This document shows positions 31,020 through 43,558 of a stretch of DNA of 64,000 bases, piece by piece (the first letter of the stretch is position 1; each line of letters opens with the position of its first letter). This DNA comes from Diplonema papillatum (Eukaryota; Euglenozoa; Diplonemea; Diplonemida; Diplonemidae). Position numbers and translations under genes: made by a program. The stretch covers positions 281,777 to 345,776 of the forward strand of contig JAPJBO010000137.1 of NCBI GenBank assembly GCA_030068145.1, given 5' to 3'. The notes under the pieces are model-generated. The model worked only from the letters and a program-made list of their open reading frames with translations, ran no database searches and was not told the DNA's origin.

Positions 31020-32100
31020 CCCCATACACCATCCTTTTTTTTTAAACAACCTTTCTCCTTTCCTACTTACCTTGATCATAGGTGTCACGGCAAGTTTTGG
31101 CAGCCGCTGCTTAACAAAATTTGACGTGGGCGGCTTTAGATTTACATCTGAATGACACCTCAACACAAAACAAGTTGTCGACAACTAACAAGTAAAAGAA
31201 TAAAACAAAACTACGCACTTCTTTACCTTTTCCCTTATTCCCATCTTTCTTCAAAGGTACTCGACGTTGCAACTCGGGGGGCCGATACGTTACTTTTCCG
31301 ACTTGTTTTCTTTCTTGCCCTCCCGCACCGTTTCCCTTTTCAAACCCGCCGCTTCTCTTCAAGCCTGACACGCGTTCTTTTTTTCTTTGAAGCACCAGCT
31401 TTGTGGGTAATACTCGAGGTGGCGCGCAGGCGCATATCGCAAAGGATGGAATCTGCCGCAGCTCGCACGAAACACAGGTAACTCTGTGTTCAGTGCCGGG
31501 CGTAGGGTTCAACAAAGACGAGCAACCATTTTTGTAGTTGCTTTGTTTCCATCCCTCGTCGAAGTAAGTTGAGCCGGTCCATCCCCTCTTGATAGACCGG
31601 GTAGACCGAAGAATACAGCACCGGGCAATTCGATGCAGCTCTAGGGACTAGGGATGGACCTGATAGACCGTGGTGGACTGAGCCAGCCCACCCCTATTTT
31701 TTCTGGAACTGCATCGAATTGCCTGCTGCCATCATTCACAGTCTACGATCGAAGAGGGAAATCTGCATTCTAACCTCAACTATCGTAGGCTACAACAGGC
31801 AAGCATTGTCCATCGCAGTCTTATCAGCAGTATACCAGCTGCGGGAGGACCGGATCAGCACTGGGTGGCCCCTCCGAGTATTTCATTTTAACCCTTACGC
31901 AACCATATTACAATGAACTCCCCTAGCCTCCGTCGACCCTTGTGAATTAGCAGTGCTGCTGCCGACTACGAAAAGCCAAAAGTCAAAGTAGATTGCTTTG
32001 TTCCTTTTTTGGGTCGACGAACGAAAAAAAACCCGGGAAAAAAAAAAAAAAAAACACGAAATAAGAAAAAGCAGAAAAAAAAGACCAAGCTGTACGCCCA
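31020..32100. other. Repeat fragments, no gene
   Basis: Includes the AAGTTTTGGCAGCCGCTGC repeat (31090-31160, also at 9330-9440) and a diverged GTATAAG-type repeat (31385-31560). No gene was recognised. Confidence 0.5.
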
Positions 32101-32109
32101 TATGCGTGG

Positions 32110-32345
32110 GATCGTTACAAATATGCGAAACGGATGGGCGAGCTCAAGGCACTGCCCGTGGCACTGCTGGGTTTTGCCACTTCCTTCAACCTGGTTGAGT
32201 GCGAAGGGACCTGGTCGGAAGGGTTGCTGACGGCTCGTGACGCTCATCCCGAAGAGCGACGACCCCTCACCGACGAATATGCGCCCGATCACGGTTACGA
32301 GCTGCGCGTTTCGGTTGCGGGCGTGTCGAACGACAACCACCTCCC
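32110..32345 (+). mobile_element. LINE reverse-transcriptase fragment
   Basis: The frame at 32231-32300 encodes LVTLIPKSDDPSPTNMRPIT, closely parallel to VVLIPKGEGPQPLEQRPIT in the LINE at 48-54 kb (RT motif 1-2 region). The upstream part of the RT seems to lie in another frame, and no catalytic motif remains. It is a short, dead fragment of a related LINE. Confidence 0.65.
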
Positions 32346-35160
32346 GTCTGTTTTCTCATGCACGAGAAGCACACGAGGAGGAAAGAGCATCAGTCCGCAT
32401 CATTCTGCCGAACGAGGATGAAAAAACGATACCGTCCCGGGTCATGTGCCGTTTTCCACATGAGGCGCACACGGTCTCGCTCCTTCAAGAAGGTGATGCG
32501 AGAGGGTTCAGGCACCTGGTAGTCCAACGCGACTCGACAGTAGGGAGAAGTACGGCAGAAGAAGCCAACCTCGGCGGCAGTCCCGCCGACAAAGGTAACC
32601 TGCCCCAGACAAAATTGAACTCGCACGGTAAAGTCCCGCCACAAGATAAGCCTCCGCTAACGAGGAACGTGCCCAAGACACCCAAAGCGTGTGTACTGTT
32701 GTTAACACAAAAGCGGGGGGTCACCAGCTTGTAAGTCCAGTTTTAGCTCCAGCTTCTGAAGCTGAACTCCACCGTGTCTTGATCGTCTTGCAGTGTGCAG
32801 ACACTCTACGCTGATGAGGTCCGCTCGACGTGTCTGAGACCGCAAACACGATGTTGAAGATATATGCTAGCCTAACCAGACCTCAGTCCAAGCACGTTCT
32901 TGCACATGCATGAAAGAGGCAGCATCCTGCCGAGAGACTTTAACTGAGATCCCCCCCACCCCAACACCACGCCTTGAGAAGCATCATTTTCATCGGCCCC
33001 ATTCAAGCAAAACGCAACACGATGCGCTGTACAGGGGAGGCGGCACAAGGACGCCCGGGCCATTTGTGAGGTGTGCTCTCGAGCCGCGGAAATTTTGGTT
33101 ACTCTGTTCTGCTGGCGCGACGGGCCTTCGTAGCCACAATACGGGCCACCCGAGTCGAAGCCTGTTTCCGGCGAAGAACTCTGGCTCTCTACGAAGGAAG
33201 AGAACGAATGACAAAACTGAAAACTAAACAGAAAGAAAACGAAACAAGAAAGTTTGCAGTGGCCGGCATCACCCGGGGCAGGGGGGAAAGCTGCTGTATT
33301 CGACTCGGCGCTCTGTTGCCATTGGGTCCGGAGTTCAGATTATTCGGATTTCAAAAGACACTTCTCGAGCGCCGCGATGACGCTCCAAAGAAGTTTACAA
33401 GCAGCCCAAACAGTTCTGTTGCGAACTCTCTCTTTTGACCCTTTGTGGAAGTTTGCAAATGGATCCTAAACGTGAAAGGGCGATCGGCGCGCCAAGGACT
33501 CGCTTGTGCACCAAGAGCACCAACGACTGTGACAAGAATTGCGCAAAGCCAGACGCGAGCGTCTGGGCAATAACATGCGTGTCGTGGCCGTATTTGAAAG
33601 GCGAGATTGAAGGCATCGACCTGTCAAAGAACGATAGCACGTAGGCATCAAGCCCACCGCTTTGTCTGATGCCGGCTACCGCAAAAGTGAGGGAAAAAAA
33701 CGTATTGCGACTCTGGGCCTGCCCTCTCTAAGCTCACGAAGGCACCCGTCGATCCTCCCCGTAAGAAACCGAGTGATCAATCAACACGAAAGAAGAAAAA
33801 AAAAAAATCTGAATACAAAAATGAAGATGAAAAGAGGCTTGATCAAAAAAAGAAGGGATAAAAAAACATAAAAGAGAACAGGAGAAAGGGCTAGCACCAT
33901 GCTACATCTCACGGGCTCGCATTTGTTAACACTGTCATCTTGCGGGTCGCCCTACAATGAAGTGCGAAGGCTAAAAAGACGTAGACAGCGTACCTCAGCA
34001 ATAGTGGTTGATCACGTTACACGCACGCACACAATGCGAATAGCCTGTCGTACATGCGCGCCCTCAGATCAGGCAGCGGAACTATCTATGCGAATCTGCA
34101 GGAAAGCCAGAGTGGTGTCCTGCACAGAAGGCGCTTCAAGATGGCGCGTGGGACGCGAGGGCGTACAGACGGCAAACCTTGAGAGACGCGTGTTTGAATT
34201 CAATTACTGCTAGTTCGCGAGTTTTTATTGTGACGTCTGAACCTATTTCAATTCGTCCAAGCTTGTTGCCTCTATAGACGATGCTGTCGTACACGGTGGT
34301 TCCGTACGCACATGAACAAACACGTATCGGAGGCAGACCTCATGAGTGAAAAGTCTGACGAAAGGCATTAGGGGGAAGCAGGATGCCCGCCACAGGGATT
34401 CTGGTGAAAACTTTATCGGAGGACGTTGGCTCCTGCAAAAGCCAGAGACCTAGGCTACCGGACCCGCTGGCCTGTCACTGCCGTGATAGGCGGGGGTCCG
34501 CAATAGCGTGGGGGAAAAATATTTCTGAAAAAGTATTCTGTTTTTCACCGCGATCTTTTATAAAATTCGGTTATTATTAATTAGAATAACCCTGCTGAGA
34601 GTAAAGAAAACTACGTGCGTAATTCTTCGCTGAGCGGGATGTTTCCGAGTAGCGTTTGTTTACACAAGTTTTTTTCTTTAGCTTGTGCAGCTAGGTGACG
34701 GTTGGTGGCGTATTGTGCTGCGTCTGGCATTTGAAGGTGATTACACGCGCGCACAAACAACTGCCACCGGGAGGCCATTCCGGCACCCAACCCACTCTTA
34801 TGGCAGGCATTTATTTCCCATCCATCCCTTCCCATTTCCATCCTGTTGCTGTCACGGCTTGAAACACCCCCTCCTTTATTCCTTTCTGTCTTGGTGCAAT
34901 CCCGACCCCTCGAGTCTGCTCCCCTCTCGCACTCATTCTCTCCGCCATCCCCTTTTCTTTCATCCCGGTTGGTTTTCCTTTTTCTCGTTGTTGCACTCTT
35001 CCCCCGCTCCCCCCCCCCCCCCCCCACCCCCTTTTTTTTTTTGGACGAGAAAAAAGCTGTCTTTTCTTTGTGAAAAAAAAAGAAGAAGGAAAAAGCTTCT
35101 CTAAAAAATAATAAAAGAAACCCTCGCAAGCGAGCTATCTTTTTGACTTTTACTTCCCGC
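32345..35160. other. No recognisable gene; repeat pieces
   Basis: Contains a diverged hammerhead-like repeat (32790-32905), a diverged MITE piece (33465-33640, with GACGCGAGCGTCTG) and pyrimidine-rich DNA. No conserved coding sequence was recognised. Confidence 0.45.
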
Positions 35161-35189
35161 CCTTGTTTTTATTATTTTTTTTGCCACAC

Positions 35190-35375
35190 ACGAGAATACA
35201 GCGGAAACATGACGGCAGCCCCGTCCTGAAGTGCAAATACTGCCGACGCGTCACTGCTGCTGTGTGCGCTCGGATTGGCGCCGCTCAAGCGGCCACTTTA
35301 AGTCACTCGTTTGTTTGTAAAAATTGCTCCGTTCTTCTCCCTGTTCCCGGAGTAGGACGACATACCTACTACTAC
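35190..35375 (+). CDS. Small cysteine-rich frame (C-x2-C ... H ... C-x2-C)
   Basis: The open frame without strong start reads LKCKYCRRVTAAVCARIG, then SHSFVCKNCSVLL, a possible four-cysteine/His zinc-binding module. The preceding GAATACAGCGGAAAC recurs at 36730. A loosely similar pattern (ACHPCRKEATRLSF, then KHLLCRKC) lies at 41395-41470. This may be part of an element-encoded protein and is weakly supported. Confidence 0.22.
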
Positions 35376-35411
35376 TAGGCCAGCGGTGAAGCGGGGACCT
35401 GTCGGCCAACG

Positions 35412-35950
35412 GCGAGCGCGTGCGCCTCGAAGGTGCCAGAACCGAAGCCGCGGACTCAGGGCCCACAACCTTCCTCCCCCTACTACTGCTAGCGAGCGCG
35501 TGCGCCTCGAAGGTGCCAGAACCGAAGCCGCGGACTCAGGGCCCGCAACCTTCCTCCCCCTACTACTGCTGGCGAGCGCGTGCGCCTCGAAGGCGCCAGA
35601 ACCGAAGCCGCGGACTCAGGGCCCACAACCTTCCTCCCCCTACTACTACGGGCGAGCGCGTGCGCCTCGAAGGTGCCAGAACCGAAGCCGCGGCCTCAGG
35701 GCCCACAACCTTCCTCCCCCTACTACTGCTGGCGAGCGCGTGCGCCTCGAAGGTGCCAGAACCGAAGCCGCGGACTCAGGGCCCGCAACCTTCCTCCCCC
35801 TACTACTGCTGGCGAGCGCGTGCGCCTCGAAGGCGCCAGAACCGAAGCCGCGGACTCAGGGCCCACAACCTTCCTCCCCCTACTACTACGGGCGAGCGCG
35901 TGCGCCTCGAAGGTGCCAGAACCGAAGCCGCGGCCTCAGGGCCTACAACC
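35412..35950. repeat. 80-bp tandem array with 240-bp higher-order period
   Basis: Seven 80-bp units (GAGCGCGTGCGCCTCGAAGG ... CCTCCCCCTACTACT) from about 35412. Variant sites (GGTGCC/GGCGCC, GACTC/GCCTC, CCCACAACC/CCCGCAACC, ACTGCT/ACTACG) show that units 2-4 are repeated as units 5-7, a three-unit higher-order repeat. All three plus frames stay open (up to 257 codons), because 240 bp is a multiple of 3 and the unit has no stop. That openness alone does not prove a protein. Confidence 0.93.
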
Positions 35951-36239
35951 AACTGATCGGACGCCACCACCGAACAGTGAACGTGCAAAAGGGATGGACG
36001 GCGCCTGCTCCCAGCGGAAGCGCGGACGCGACGACGAGCAGGTGGGAGCGCCCGCAAGAAGCCGAAGCCGCAGCAGCCGCCTCTGAACGAGAAGCGCACC
36101 CCAAAAGTGGACAGCCCGCAAACCCAACCGAAGCGGAGCCGCGAAGACGAGCAGGCTAAGGCAGGGAACATAGAGGAGTCGAGATCTCGGCCGCGGAAAC
36201 AAAAAACTTGCGAGGAAGAAAGAAAGAAGAAGAAAAATA

Positions 36240-36500
36240 AAAGGCCGCTCCTGGTCCAGGAACGTGACGGTCAACCACAGCTTGAGTCAGAGGCAGCACA
36301 GTGCCACAACCCCGTCCGTTCTGCCCTGCGGCTGACCGTCTCGACGAGCTTGTGTTCAGCGCGAGCGCCAAGCCCAAGGTGCGCCAAGCCTTGACGCTTT
36401 AGTTTGGGAAATCGGTAGCCACTTGACCCGTAGGCCGTGGCTCTGCAGTACCGCCGAACACGTGAAGCTTGGCTCCCGTGTAGCAGGCTTTCCCTGGTAC
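36240..36500. repeat. About 260-bp dispersed repeat, copy 2
   Basis: Matches 24266-24528 end to end with small indels. It is followed by the KRAPETNSTRGKKRPKHDTT frame. Confidence 0.85.
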
Positions 36501-36764
36501 CTACTTGCGAGGAAGAAAAGGAAGTGCGCCGAATCATCTGGTGATTCCTCGTCATCAAACTGCACCTCAGACGTGAAGCGCGCACCGGAGACAAACAGTA
36601 CGCGGGGCAAGAAGCGACCGAAGCATGACACGACGCGTGCAAAGAGGTAGTCTGTTGCGGCTTGTGCAGTCTATCGACACAGATTGTTGCTGCATAACAA
36701 GTTCAAACTACTACTACTACTGCCACACGATAATACAGCGGAAACGGACAGCAGCGGGTGACTT

Positions 36765-37022
36765 CAAATGGAAAACGACAGGGAAAGCAAAACTGTGCTA
36801 ATGCCTCAGTGCAAATGGAAAACGACAGGGCAAGCAAAACTGTGCTTAGACCGTGTACAAATAGAAAACGACAGGGAAAGCAAAACTGCGCTTAGACAGT
36901 GTACAAACGACAGGGAAAACAAAACTGTGCTTAGACCGTGTACAAACGACAGGGAAAGCACAACTGTGCTTAGGCCTCAGTACAAATGGAAACCGACAGG
37001 GAAAGCAAAACTTTGCCCAGGC
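36765..37022. repeat. 40-47-bp tandem array, about 6 copies
   Basis: Units around AACGACAGGGAAAGCAAAACTGTGCTTAGACC, with AAATGGAA in some units and not others. They lie about 350 bp upstream of the IDH gene. Confidence 0.9.
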
Positions 37023-37377
37023 CATTGAGACCGTTGAGGTGAAATCCTTGAAAGACGAACTCCTGCGAAAGCATTCGACGAGGCTGTTTGTCGTTGAGTT
37101 ACCAAGAACGAGAGCGTCCGGAGATCTAAGAGATGATGAGACCTGCTGTTAACGACGCCGGACCCAGTGAAAACTTTAACTCAAGGCAACTTTTTCCGAC
37201 TCCCGCAGTTCGTGTTGCGGTTCAAAACAACAACACCACACCAGAAACACTCCCCCCCTCTCGCACGCACGCGCACGCCACCCAACGTACTCTCTGTCAC
37301 CCCTCCCTTGCTGACGGCTCGTCTCGTTCCCTTTCACCCGTATTTTTTTTGAGCGAGACTCGCAGACGGCAGCCACC

Positions 37378-38401
37378 ATGATCATGGACAAAATTGTGTA
37401 CACTCTGACGGACGAGGCGCCCATGCTCGCGACGTACTCCCTGCTCCCGATCATCAAGGCGTTCGTGGCCACCGGGCAGCTTGACGTTGAGTTGCAGGAC
37501 ATCTCCCTGGCGGGCCGCGTCATCGCCGCGTTCCCGGAGTGCCTGACGCCGGAGCAACGGGTGCCCGACAACCTCGCGGCGCTGGGCGCGCTCGCGAAGA
37601 AGCCGGAGGCCAACATCATCAAGCTTCCGAACGTGTCGGCGTCGATCCCGCAGCTCTCCGCGTGCATCGCGGAGCTGCAGAAAGCGGGGTACAACATCCC
37701 GAACTACCCCGACTCGCCCGACACCAAGAAGGAACGCGCGATCAAAGCCAAGTACTCGAAAACCCTCGGATCAGCCGTCAACCCTGTCTTGCGCGAGGGC
37801 AACTCGGACCGAAGGGTCGCCAGCGCCGTGAAGCAGTACGCGAAGCAGCATCCGCATTCCATGGGCGCTTGGTCGAGCGACTGCAAGACGCACGTGGCGC
37901 ACATGCGCGACGGCGACTTCTACAGCAGCGAGAAGTCGTATATCGCGAACGGTGACGACAACGTGCACATCGAGTTCATCGATGCCACGACTGGAGAGAC
38001 GACGCTGTTGATGCGGTCGCTCGAGTTGGCACCTGGCGAGGTCATCGACACGGCGCGCATGAGCTGCGCTGCGTTGAAGGCCTTCTACAAGGAGCAGCTG
38101 AGCGATGCGAAGAAGGAAGGCGTGCTGTTCTCTCTGCACCTGAAGGCGACCATGATGAAGGTCTCGGACCCGATCATGTTCGGCGCCTGCGTCGAAGTGT
38201 TCCTGGAGCCGGTGTTCAAGAAGCACGCGGAGGCTCTCGCTTCAGTGGGCGTCACGCCGAACAACGGCATCGGCGACCTGGTCGCGCGCCTGGCGCAGCT
38301 GCCGGAAGCGAAGCGGCGGGAAATCGAGGCCGACATGCAGGCCGCCTACGCGGCGGGCCCGCAGCTCGCGATGGTCGACTCGCACAAGGGCATCACGAAC
38401 T

Positions 38402-38432
<31 letters not shown>

Positions 38433-39639
38433 TTCGATGCCGGCGATGATCCGCTCCGGCGGGAAAATGTGGAACGCGGAGGACAAGGAGCAGGACACAA
38501 AGGCGTGCATCCCCGACAGGTGCTACGCCGGTGTGTTCGCGGAGACCATCCGGTTCTGCAAAGAGCACGGCGCTTTCGACCCTTCGACCATGGGCTCTGT
38601 GTCCAACGTGGGGCTGATGGCGAAGAAGGCGGAAGAATACGGCTCGCACGACAAGACGTTCCGTATCGCCACGGCGGGGACTGTGCGCGTCGTGTCGACG
38701 AGGACAACGAAGGTGCTCATGCAGCACCACGTCGAGGCAGGTGACATCTGGCGGATGTGCCAAGCAAAGGACGAGGCGATCCGAGACTGGGTTGCCCTTG
38801 CCGTCGAACGGGCAGTGCAGACCGGGGCACCCGCCATCTTCTGGCTCGACGGAGCCAGAGCGCACGACCGGAACCTGAAGAAGAAGGTGAGGCAGTACCT
38901 GATGGACCACTCCGCTGCCATCAAGAGGCACCGCGCCGAAATCCGCGTCGAATCGCCCGAGAATGCGGTGAGGGAGACCTTGCGCCGGTTGAAGGACGGC
39001 AAGGACACAATTTCGGTCACCGGAAACGTCCTGAGGGACTACCTGACCGACCTCTTCCCCATCTTGGAGCTGGGGACCTCGGCGAAGATGCTGTCGATCG
39101 TCCCGTTGCTCGCGGGCGGCGGCCTGTTCGAGACGGGCGCCGGCGGGTCGGCGCCAAAGCACGTGCAGCAGTTCCTGAAGGAAAACCACCTCCGGTGGGA
39201 TTCACTTGGCGAGTTCCTGGCCCTCGCGGTGTCCATCGAGACGCTGGGCCGCAAGACGGGCAACCGGAAGGCCGCGGTGCTCGCGAAGGCGCTCGACGCC
39301 GCGAACGCGAAGTTCCTCGAGGCGAACAAGTCGCCGGGGCGGAAGGTCCACCAGCTCGACACCCGCGGCTCGCACTTTTACCTCGCCCTCTACTGGGCGC
39401 AGGCCATGGCCGCCCAGGAAGAAGACGAGGCGCTCCGCTCCCGATTCAAGCCCCTCGCAGACGAGCTCGCAGCCGACGAAGACCTCATCGTCCAGGAGCT
39501 CAACCACGTCCAAGGCTCTCCCGCCAAGATAAATGGGTACTACCGACCAACCCCTTCCCTCGTCTCCAGCGCCATGCGTCCCAGCTCGACGTTCAACGAC
39601 ATCCTCCGCACGTTCGTACACGGAGATGCCAAACTGTGA
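37378..39639 (+). CDS. Monomeric isocitrate dehydrogenase, NADP-type
   Basis: 753-aa single exon, ATG in a good context (GCCACCATGA). It is full-length for the monomeric IDH family (about 740 aa), which oxidatively decarboxylates isocitrate to 2-oxoglutarate, producing NADPH. Family signatures are in order: [120 protein letters not shown] and a C-terminal [14 protein letters not shown]. The coenzyme-binding K594-H595 and R606 (PKHVQQF...LRW) correspond to the Lys-His...Arg set associated with NADP+ in bacterial monomeric IDHs. No obvious targeting peptide is present, so it is probably cytosolic. The family is mainly bacterial and patchy in algae. The lack of introns, unlike the Rab, PB1 and La genes here, fits acquisition or retroposition. 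Confidence 0.95.
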
Positions 39640-39799
39640 GTATCGCAAAAAAAGAAGGAAACCCAAAAAGCACGCCATTTCCCGAAAGAGAGAGACAAAG
39701 AGAAAGAGAGCGAATCCTGGAAAGTGAACCACGGCGTGTTCAGGCGCTAGGTGCACTCGCTCCGTTATCGCGTCTCCTCGTGTTTTTTAAGTTTTTTCA

Positions 39800-40052
39800 T
39801 AAGCGCCAGCGTGAAAGGAAATGCTCGACGATGCTGCCCGAAAAGAACAAAAGAGATCCCAAGTGCTGTAACTACCGAACCACGTGTTGAACGGACGTGA
39901 GGTCATGCGGGTCTACCCCGACACGACAAATCACACAAACAAAACAGGTCAAAGTCCTGAGTGAGAAAGCAACAGACGGTGGTGTAGGCGAAGAACAAAT
40001 CAGATTGTGTTTGTATTGTATTTGCACCTTACCTCTATATTTCCTTCCTTCC
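39800..40052. repeat. About 245-bp dispersed repeat, copy 1
   Basis: GCGCCAGCGTGAAAGGAAATGC ... TTACCTCTATATTTCCT recurs at 46979-47224 with very few differences. Apart from this repeat, 39640-41440 has nothing I recognise. Confidence 0.9.
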
Positions 40053-41442
40053 GTTCGGAGTCGAAGCAGCAACGTCCAGTATTTTCACTTCTGGAAGACC
40101 AACGCAAAGAAACCAAAATAGATGCACGGCTAACACACCACACTACGATATCCCCACGTGCCGCAGTGCATGAACACGCGTCAAAATCTCACCACCCAAG
40201 GCATGTATACATACAATCTGTGCTCGCGCATTTTGGCACAAAGCCGGAAGTCTCACCGATGCCTATCCGCCTTGTAGCTAGAAGACTCGCGCATCCAACC
40301 TTTTTTCCGTTCTTTTTTTGCGCTAGAGCGTCCAGCAGCTCCTCTGGCTGCACCAAGGCCCGCCACATGCCCGGGGAAAGAATTTGTTTAATATAGTAAA
40401 AAAAAAAATTAAGGAGCGCGTGGTGCTTGCACCTGGGGGGCGGGGGGATCTTTGGAGTTAGCACTGGCTGAAGGTGGACACATACTCGGGGTAGCCGTCA
40501 GCACCGAATTGGTATGAGGATTATGCTGCATACGACGTGGTCGATATGTAACGCTAGGCTCATCTGTGTCATGGTCAAGAAAGTCTGCCACGTCCGGAAG
40601 CACAGCTTAAGCTCCCAGCTTCGCCAAGGACTGCCCTCATCCGGCGTCACGATGGAACTGTGCTTCCTGTCTTCCTATTTCTTCTTCGGTTAGCAACTGC
40701 CTCAGCGAGCACACTTGTTGTTGTTGTGCTGCGGTTGAACCTGAAAAAGCAAACAGGTCAGATAAAAGGTCGCACAAAGAAGCTGGTCTTCCCCCCACTC
40801 CAGCCTCGTTCGAAATTGATCGCAGGCGGCACCTTCCGACTTGTTCTGACGAACTCCCAAAGGTTCTTCCATCTCCCAGTTGCTGCTTTTTCTTCTTTTG
40901 ATATTTGTATTTTTTGCAGCTGTTAGTAACAATGTTACTCGTCGTCATCGCTCGTCGTTTTGCTGCGTTATGCACCTCACTTCAACTCGCAAGTCTCCAG
41001 AAGTCGTTGCATACACCAACCAGCTGAAAATAGAGCATACCCGGATCGTAAATTAAACGGCGGCGTCCCTAGAAATATCTTTGGCAACCATCCTGCTGCA
41101 GTTCACTCACAGCAACCTTGCGACTTTAGCATTCTCTACAGGAAAAGCGTTGCTCCGATTCGAGCGCTGAACTGGTGTGAAGAACGGGTTTCCCTATCAC
41201 CCAAGTTCCGTCCCACACATTCGGTAGCCGGTGTGCACAAGCGGAAAGGTTGGCGAAGGTGTTTGCGGGACTGCCGATCTCCTGGATTTGACAGGTGAGC
41301 AGCGACGCTTACGGTGGCCACTAGTGCAGACCACTGGTGCCTGGCGGCCTGCTAATCGGGAGCAACAAATGAAGGTTCGTTTTCGGCGGCACAAGGCCGC
41401 GTGCCATCCGTGCCGGAAAGAAGCCACACGGCTGAGTTTTTT

Positions 41443-41640
41443 GTATAAGCACCTGCTTTGTAGGAAATGCTTGGAGACTGCCAGTTGCGATAGATCAAAG
41501 GAGGTTAATGTGCTGTAGCCCACACGAAACACAGGTTTGGCGGGCGTAAACGTTCAACAAAAAGGACCCACTTTGTAGTTGTATTGTTTTCTCCTCCTCT
41601 AGCCTCCTTCGAAATGAGCACAAGGCAGTCCCTCGGCTAT
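41443..41640. repeat. GTATAAG-type interspersed repeat, long copy 2
   Basis: GTATAAGCACCTGCTTTGTA ... GTTTTCTCCTCCTCTAG, then CCTCCTTCGAAATGAGCACA; collinear with 30640-30855. Confidence 0.85.
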
Positions 41641-41701
41641 TCTCAGGAGCCGGTGTTTTGTTCTCTCGAGAAAAAGCAACGTTTCCAAAAAGTGCACCGA
41701 A

Positions 41702-42160
41702 ATGAGCAACGCGCGACCCGGCTCCGTCATTTCACCGGTTCACAAATCTGTGCTCTCCTCACGGAAGACCAAACAGGCGAAAGGAATAGCCTACATAAAG
41801 AGAGGTCCAAACTTGCGTGGATGCCAAACAGCAAATTTGGAACGCGCAGAGAAAGAGGAAAGACCCCACTATTGTTCACAGTATGTCGTCAACAACGAGC
41901 GAGTAAAAACGAATATCGTTCCAATCGCAAAAGTCCCCAAAACAGGAAATGTCAGCTCCAACAAAGACGAATCCATTGCAAACAGACTAAAAAGAACACG
42001 TCCCGAAGACTTAGTCGTTATGCAAACCCCCTTTTACGAAGCTAAAGAACCCATTCGACGAAGGCCACCCGAAGACTTTAAAATCCCGAATCCTCCACGC
42101 GAACCTTCACTCTCAAAGTCTTTCAAAGAAGGCCGCTGCCATTCTGGCGGCGAGGTGTAG
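41702..42160 (+). CDS. Hypothetical 152-aa ORF, Lys/Arg-rich
   Basis: ATG-initiated (MSNARPGSVISPVHKSVLSS) and ending GRCHSGGEV. It is basic and Pro-rich towards the end (RRRPPEDFKIPNPPREPS), with no domain recognised. It directly follows a GTATAAG-type repeat whose end looks like a 3' splice site, so it could be an exon or an element-encoded ORF. I cannot assign a function. Confidence 0.22.
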   Translation: MSNARPGSVISPVHKSVLSSRKTKQAKGIAYIKRGPNLRGCQTANLERAEKEERPHYCSQYVVNNERVKTNIVPIAKVPKTGNVSSNKDESIANRLKRTRPEDLVVMQTPFYEAKEPIRRRPPEDFKIPNPPREPSLSKSFKEGRCHSGGEV

Positions 42161-42164
42161 CACG

Positions 42165-43555
42165 ATGCTACCAGCCTTTCTTCTCAGGTCTTGAACGAGA
42201 AACCGAGAAGAAAGATAACATGTAGCAACCAACAACCCGATCCCCCCCTCTCCTCCCAGAAGCACAAGAAGGCGCACGGTGCACCAGCGAAACTTGTAAC
42301 TAGTGGCACGAGTCGTGCTCTTCACTTCTCACCTCACTCGTCTAACCGTTCATTGTGCACGCGGTCGAGCATCTGACTACGGACCAGACCCGCAGCACAG
42401 TTCTCTAGATTCCACGCTGAAGAGTCATTCCCTGATGAGTCCGTGGATTAAAGAGGACCGGAGCACGGAGTCAGTGCACGATGGAGTCCAATCCAAGCAC
42501 GCTCTACAAAACCGCACACCCACGACACCCCCCCCCCCCCCCGCCCGTCTCCCTGTTTCACCTTCTTTCTTGACGACGGCGACGATCACAGCTCTTGACT
42601 CCTTCGTCTCTCGAAGGCTGGCAGCTCCGAGCAGATGCTAGTCCCACAAAGGACCGCCTTGTCGGCCACATTTTGATTCTCCGTTTCTCTCGTCTCTTTG
42701 CTTCTGGAGGCACCAACTTCGACCGTAAGCACCGTGTTCCGTGTGCGTGCCGCACACGAACCACCGAAAAGCGTGCTTAACGTGTTATCATCATCTGCCG
42801 TTCTTCCCTTTCCACGGATGGGCGGCCGGGAAAAATGAGGGTGCAATCCGTCATGTTAGATGGTTGTTTTACAGCAAGCTGCTGATGCTACCAGATCATG
42901 CCAGCAGATGCTCAACGATCGCTCTTCAAGGGGGCCCCGGGGTCCACTGGTCCAACACAAATCCAGGAACGGCATTTCGTTGTTAGCGTTCTCTTTGCGC
43001 CAAGCTGTTGTCGGTGTTAGGACTGTTGGGGGGTTAGGGCTGTTGCAGGAACGGAAGCGAACAAGGAGGCGAGGCAGCTGCCCAAATTAAGGGCCCGGAG
43101 AAAATTGTTCGACGTGCATAACTACAACAGTTTGAGGGGTTGCATTAGTACCATCGTCCCTCGGGACTACTGACGGGCCTTCACGTGTGCACGTGTCGCC
43201 ATTGTTTAGCCGTGCTTGCGCACGTGAACAGTGAACAGCCGGCAACAGGCAAACGGTCACCCGGAGACTTTAAACCCTGAGCGAACTTTAACTCTAAAAA
43301 AAAAAAAACAGGTTGAAAAGACCACACGCCCGCTCGCACCCACACGGGCCGGAGACCACCCATGTCAACCCGGCCGCCCGACAGCCGATAAGGGCCAGAG
43401 GCGTCTATCAGCGGCCACTGTGGGAAAGTATATTCGACCTTGGTAGTGTCGCCAGTTCCGGAAAGCGACAGAGCCCGAAACCCCGGACAAGAAAAATGCG
43501 TGTCCTGTTCGGTGGTTTCGTTCTCTGCCGGCGCTTTGCACGAAATTAGCTGGCA
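42165..43555. other. No recognisable gene
   Basis: Contains a diverged hammerhead-like repeat (42395-42505: CTGATGAGTCCGTGGATTAA ... GGACC). No other feature was recognised. Confidence 0.5.
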
Positions 43556-43558
43556 TTA

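Noticed and set aside
37539-39890. Long alternative frames on both strands over the IDH gene
   Set aside because: Overlap with an unmistakable full-length monomeric IDH; codon-bias shadows.
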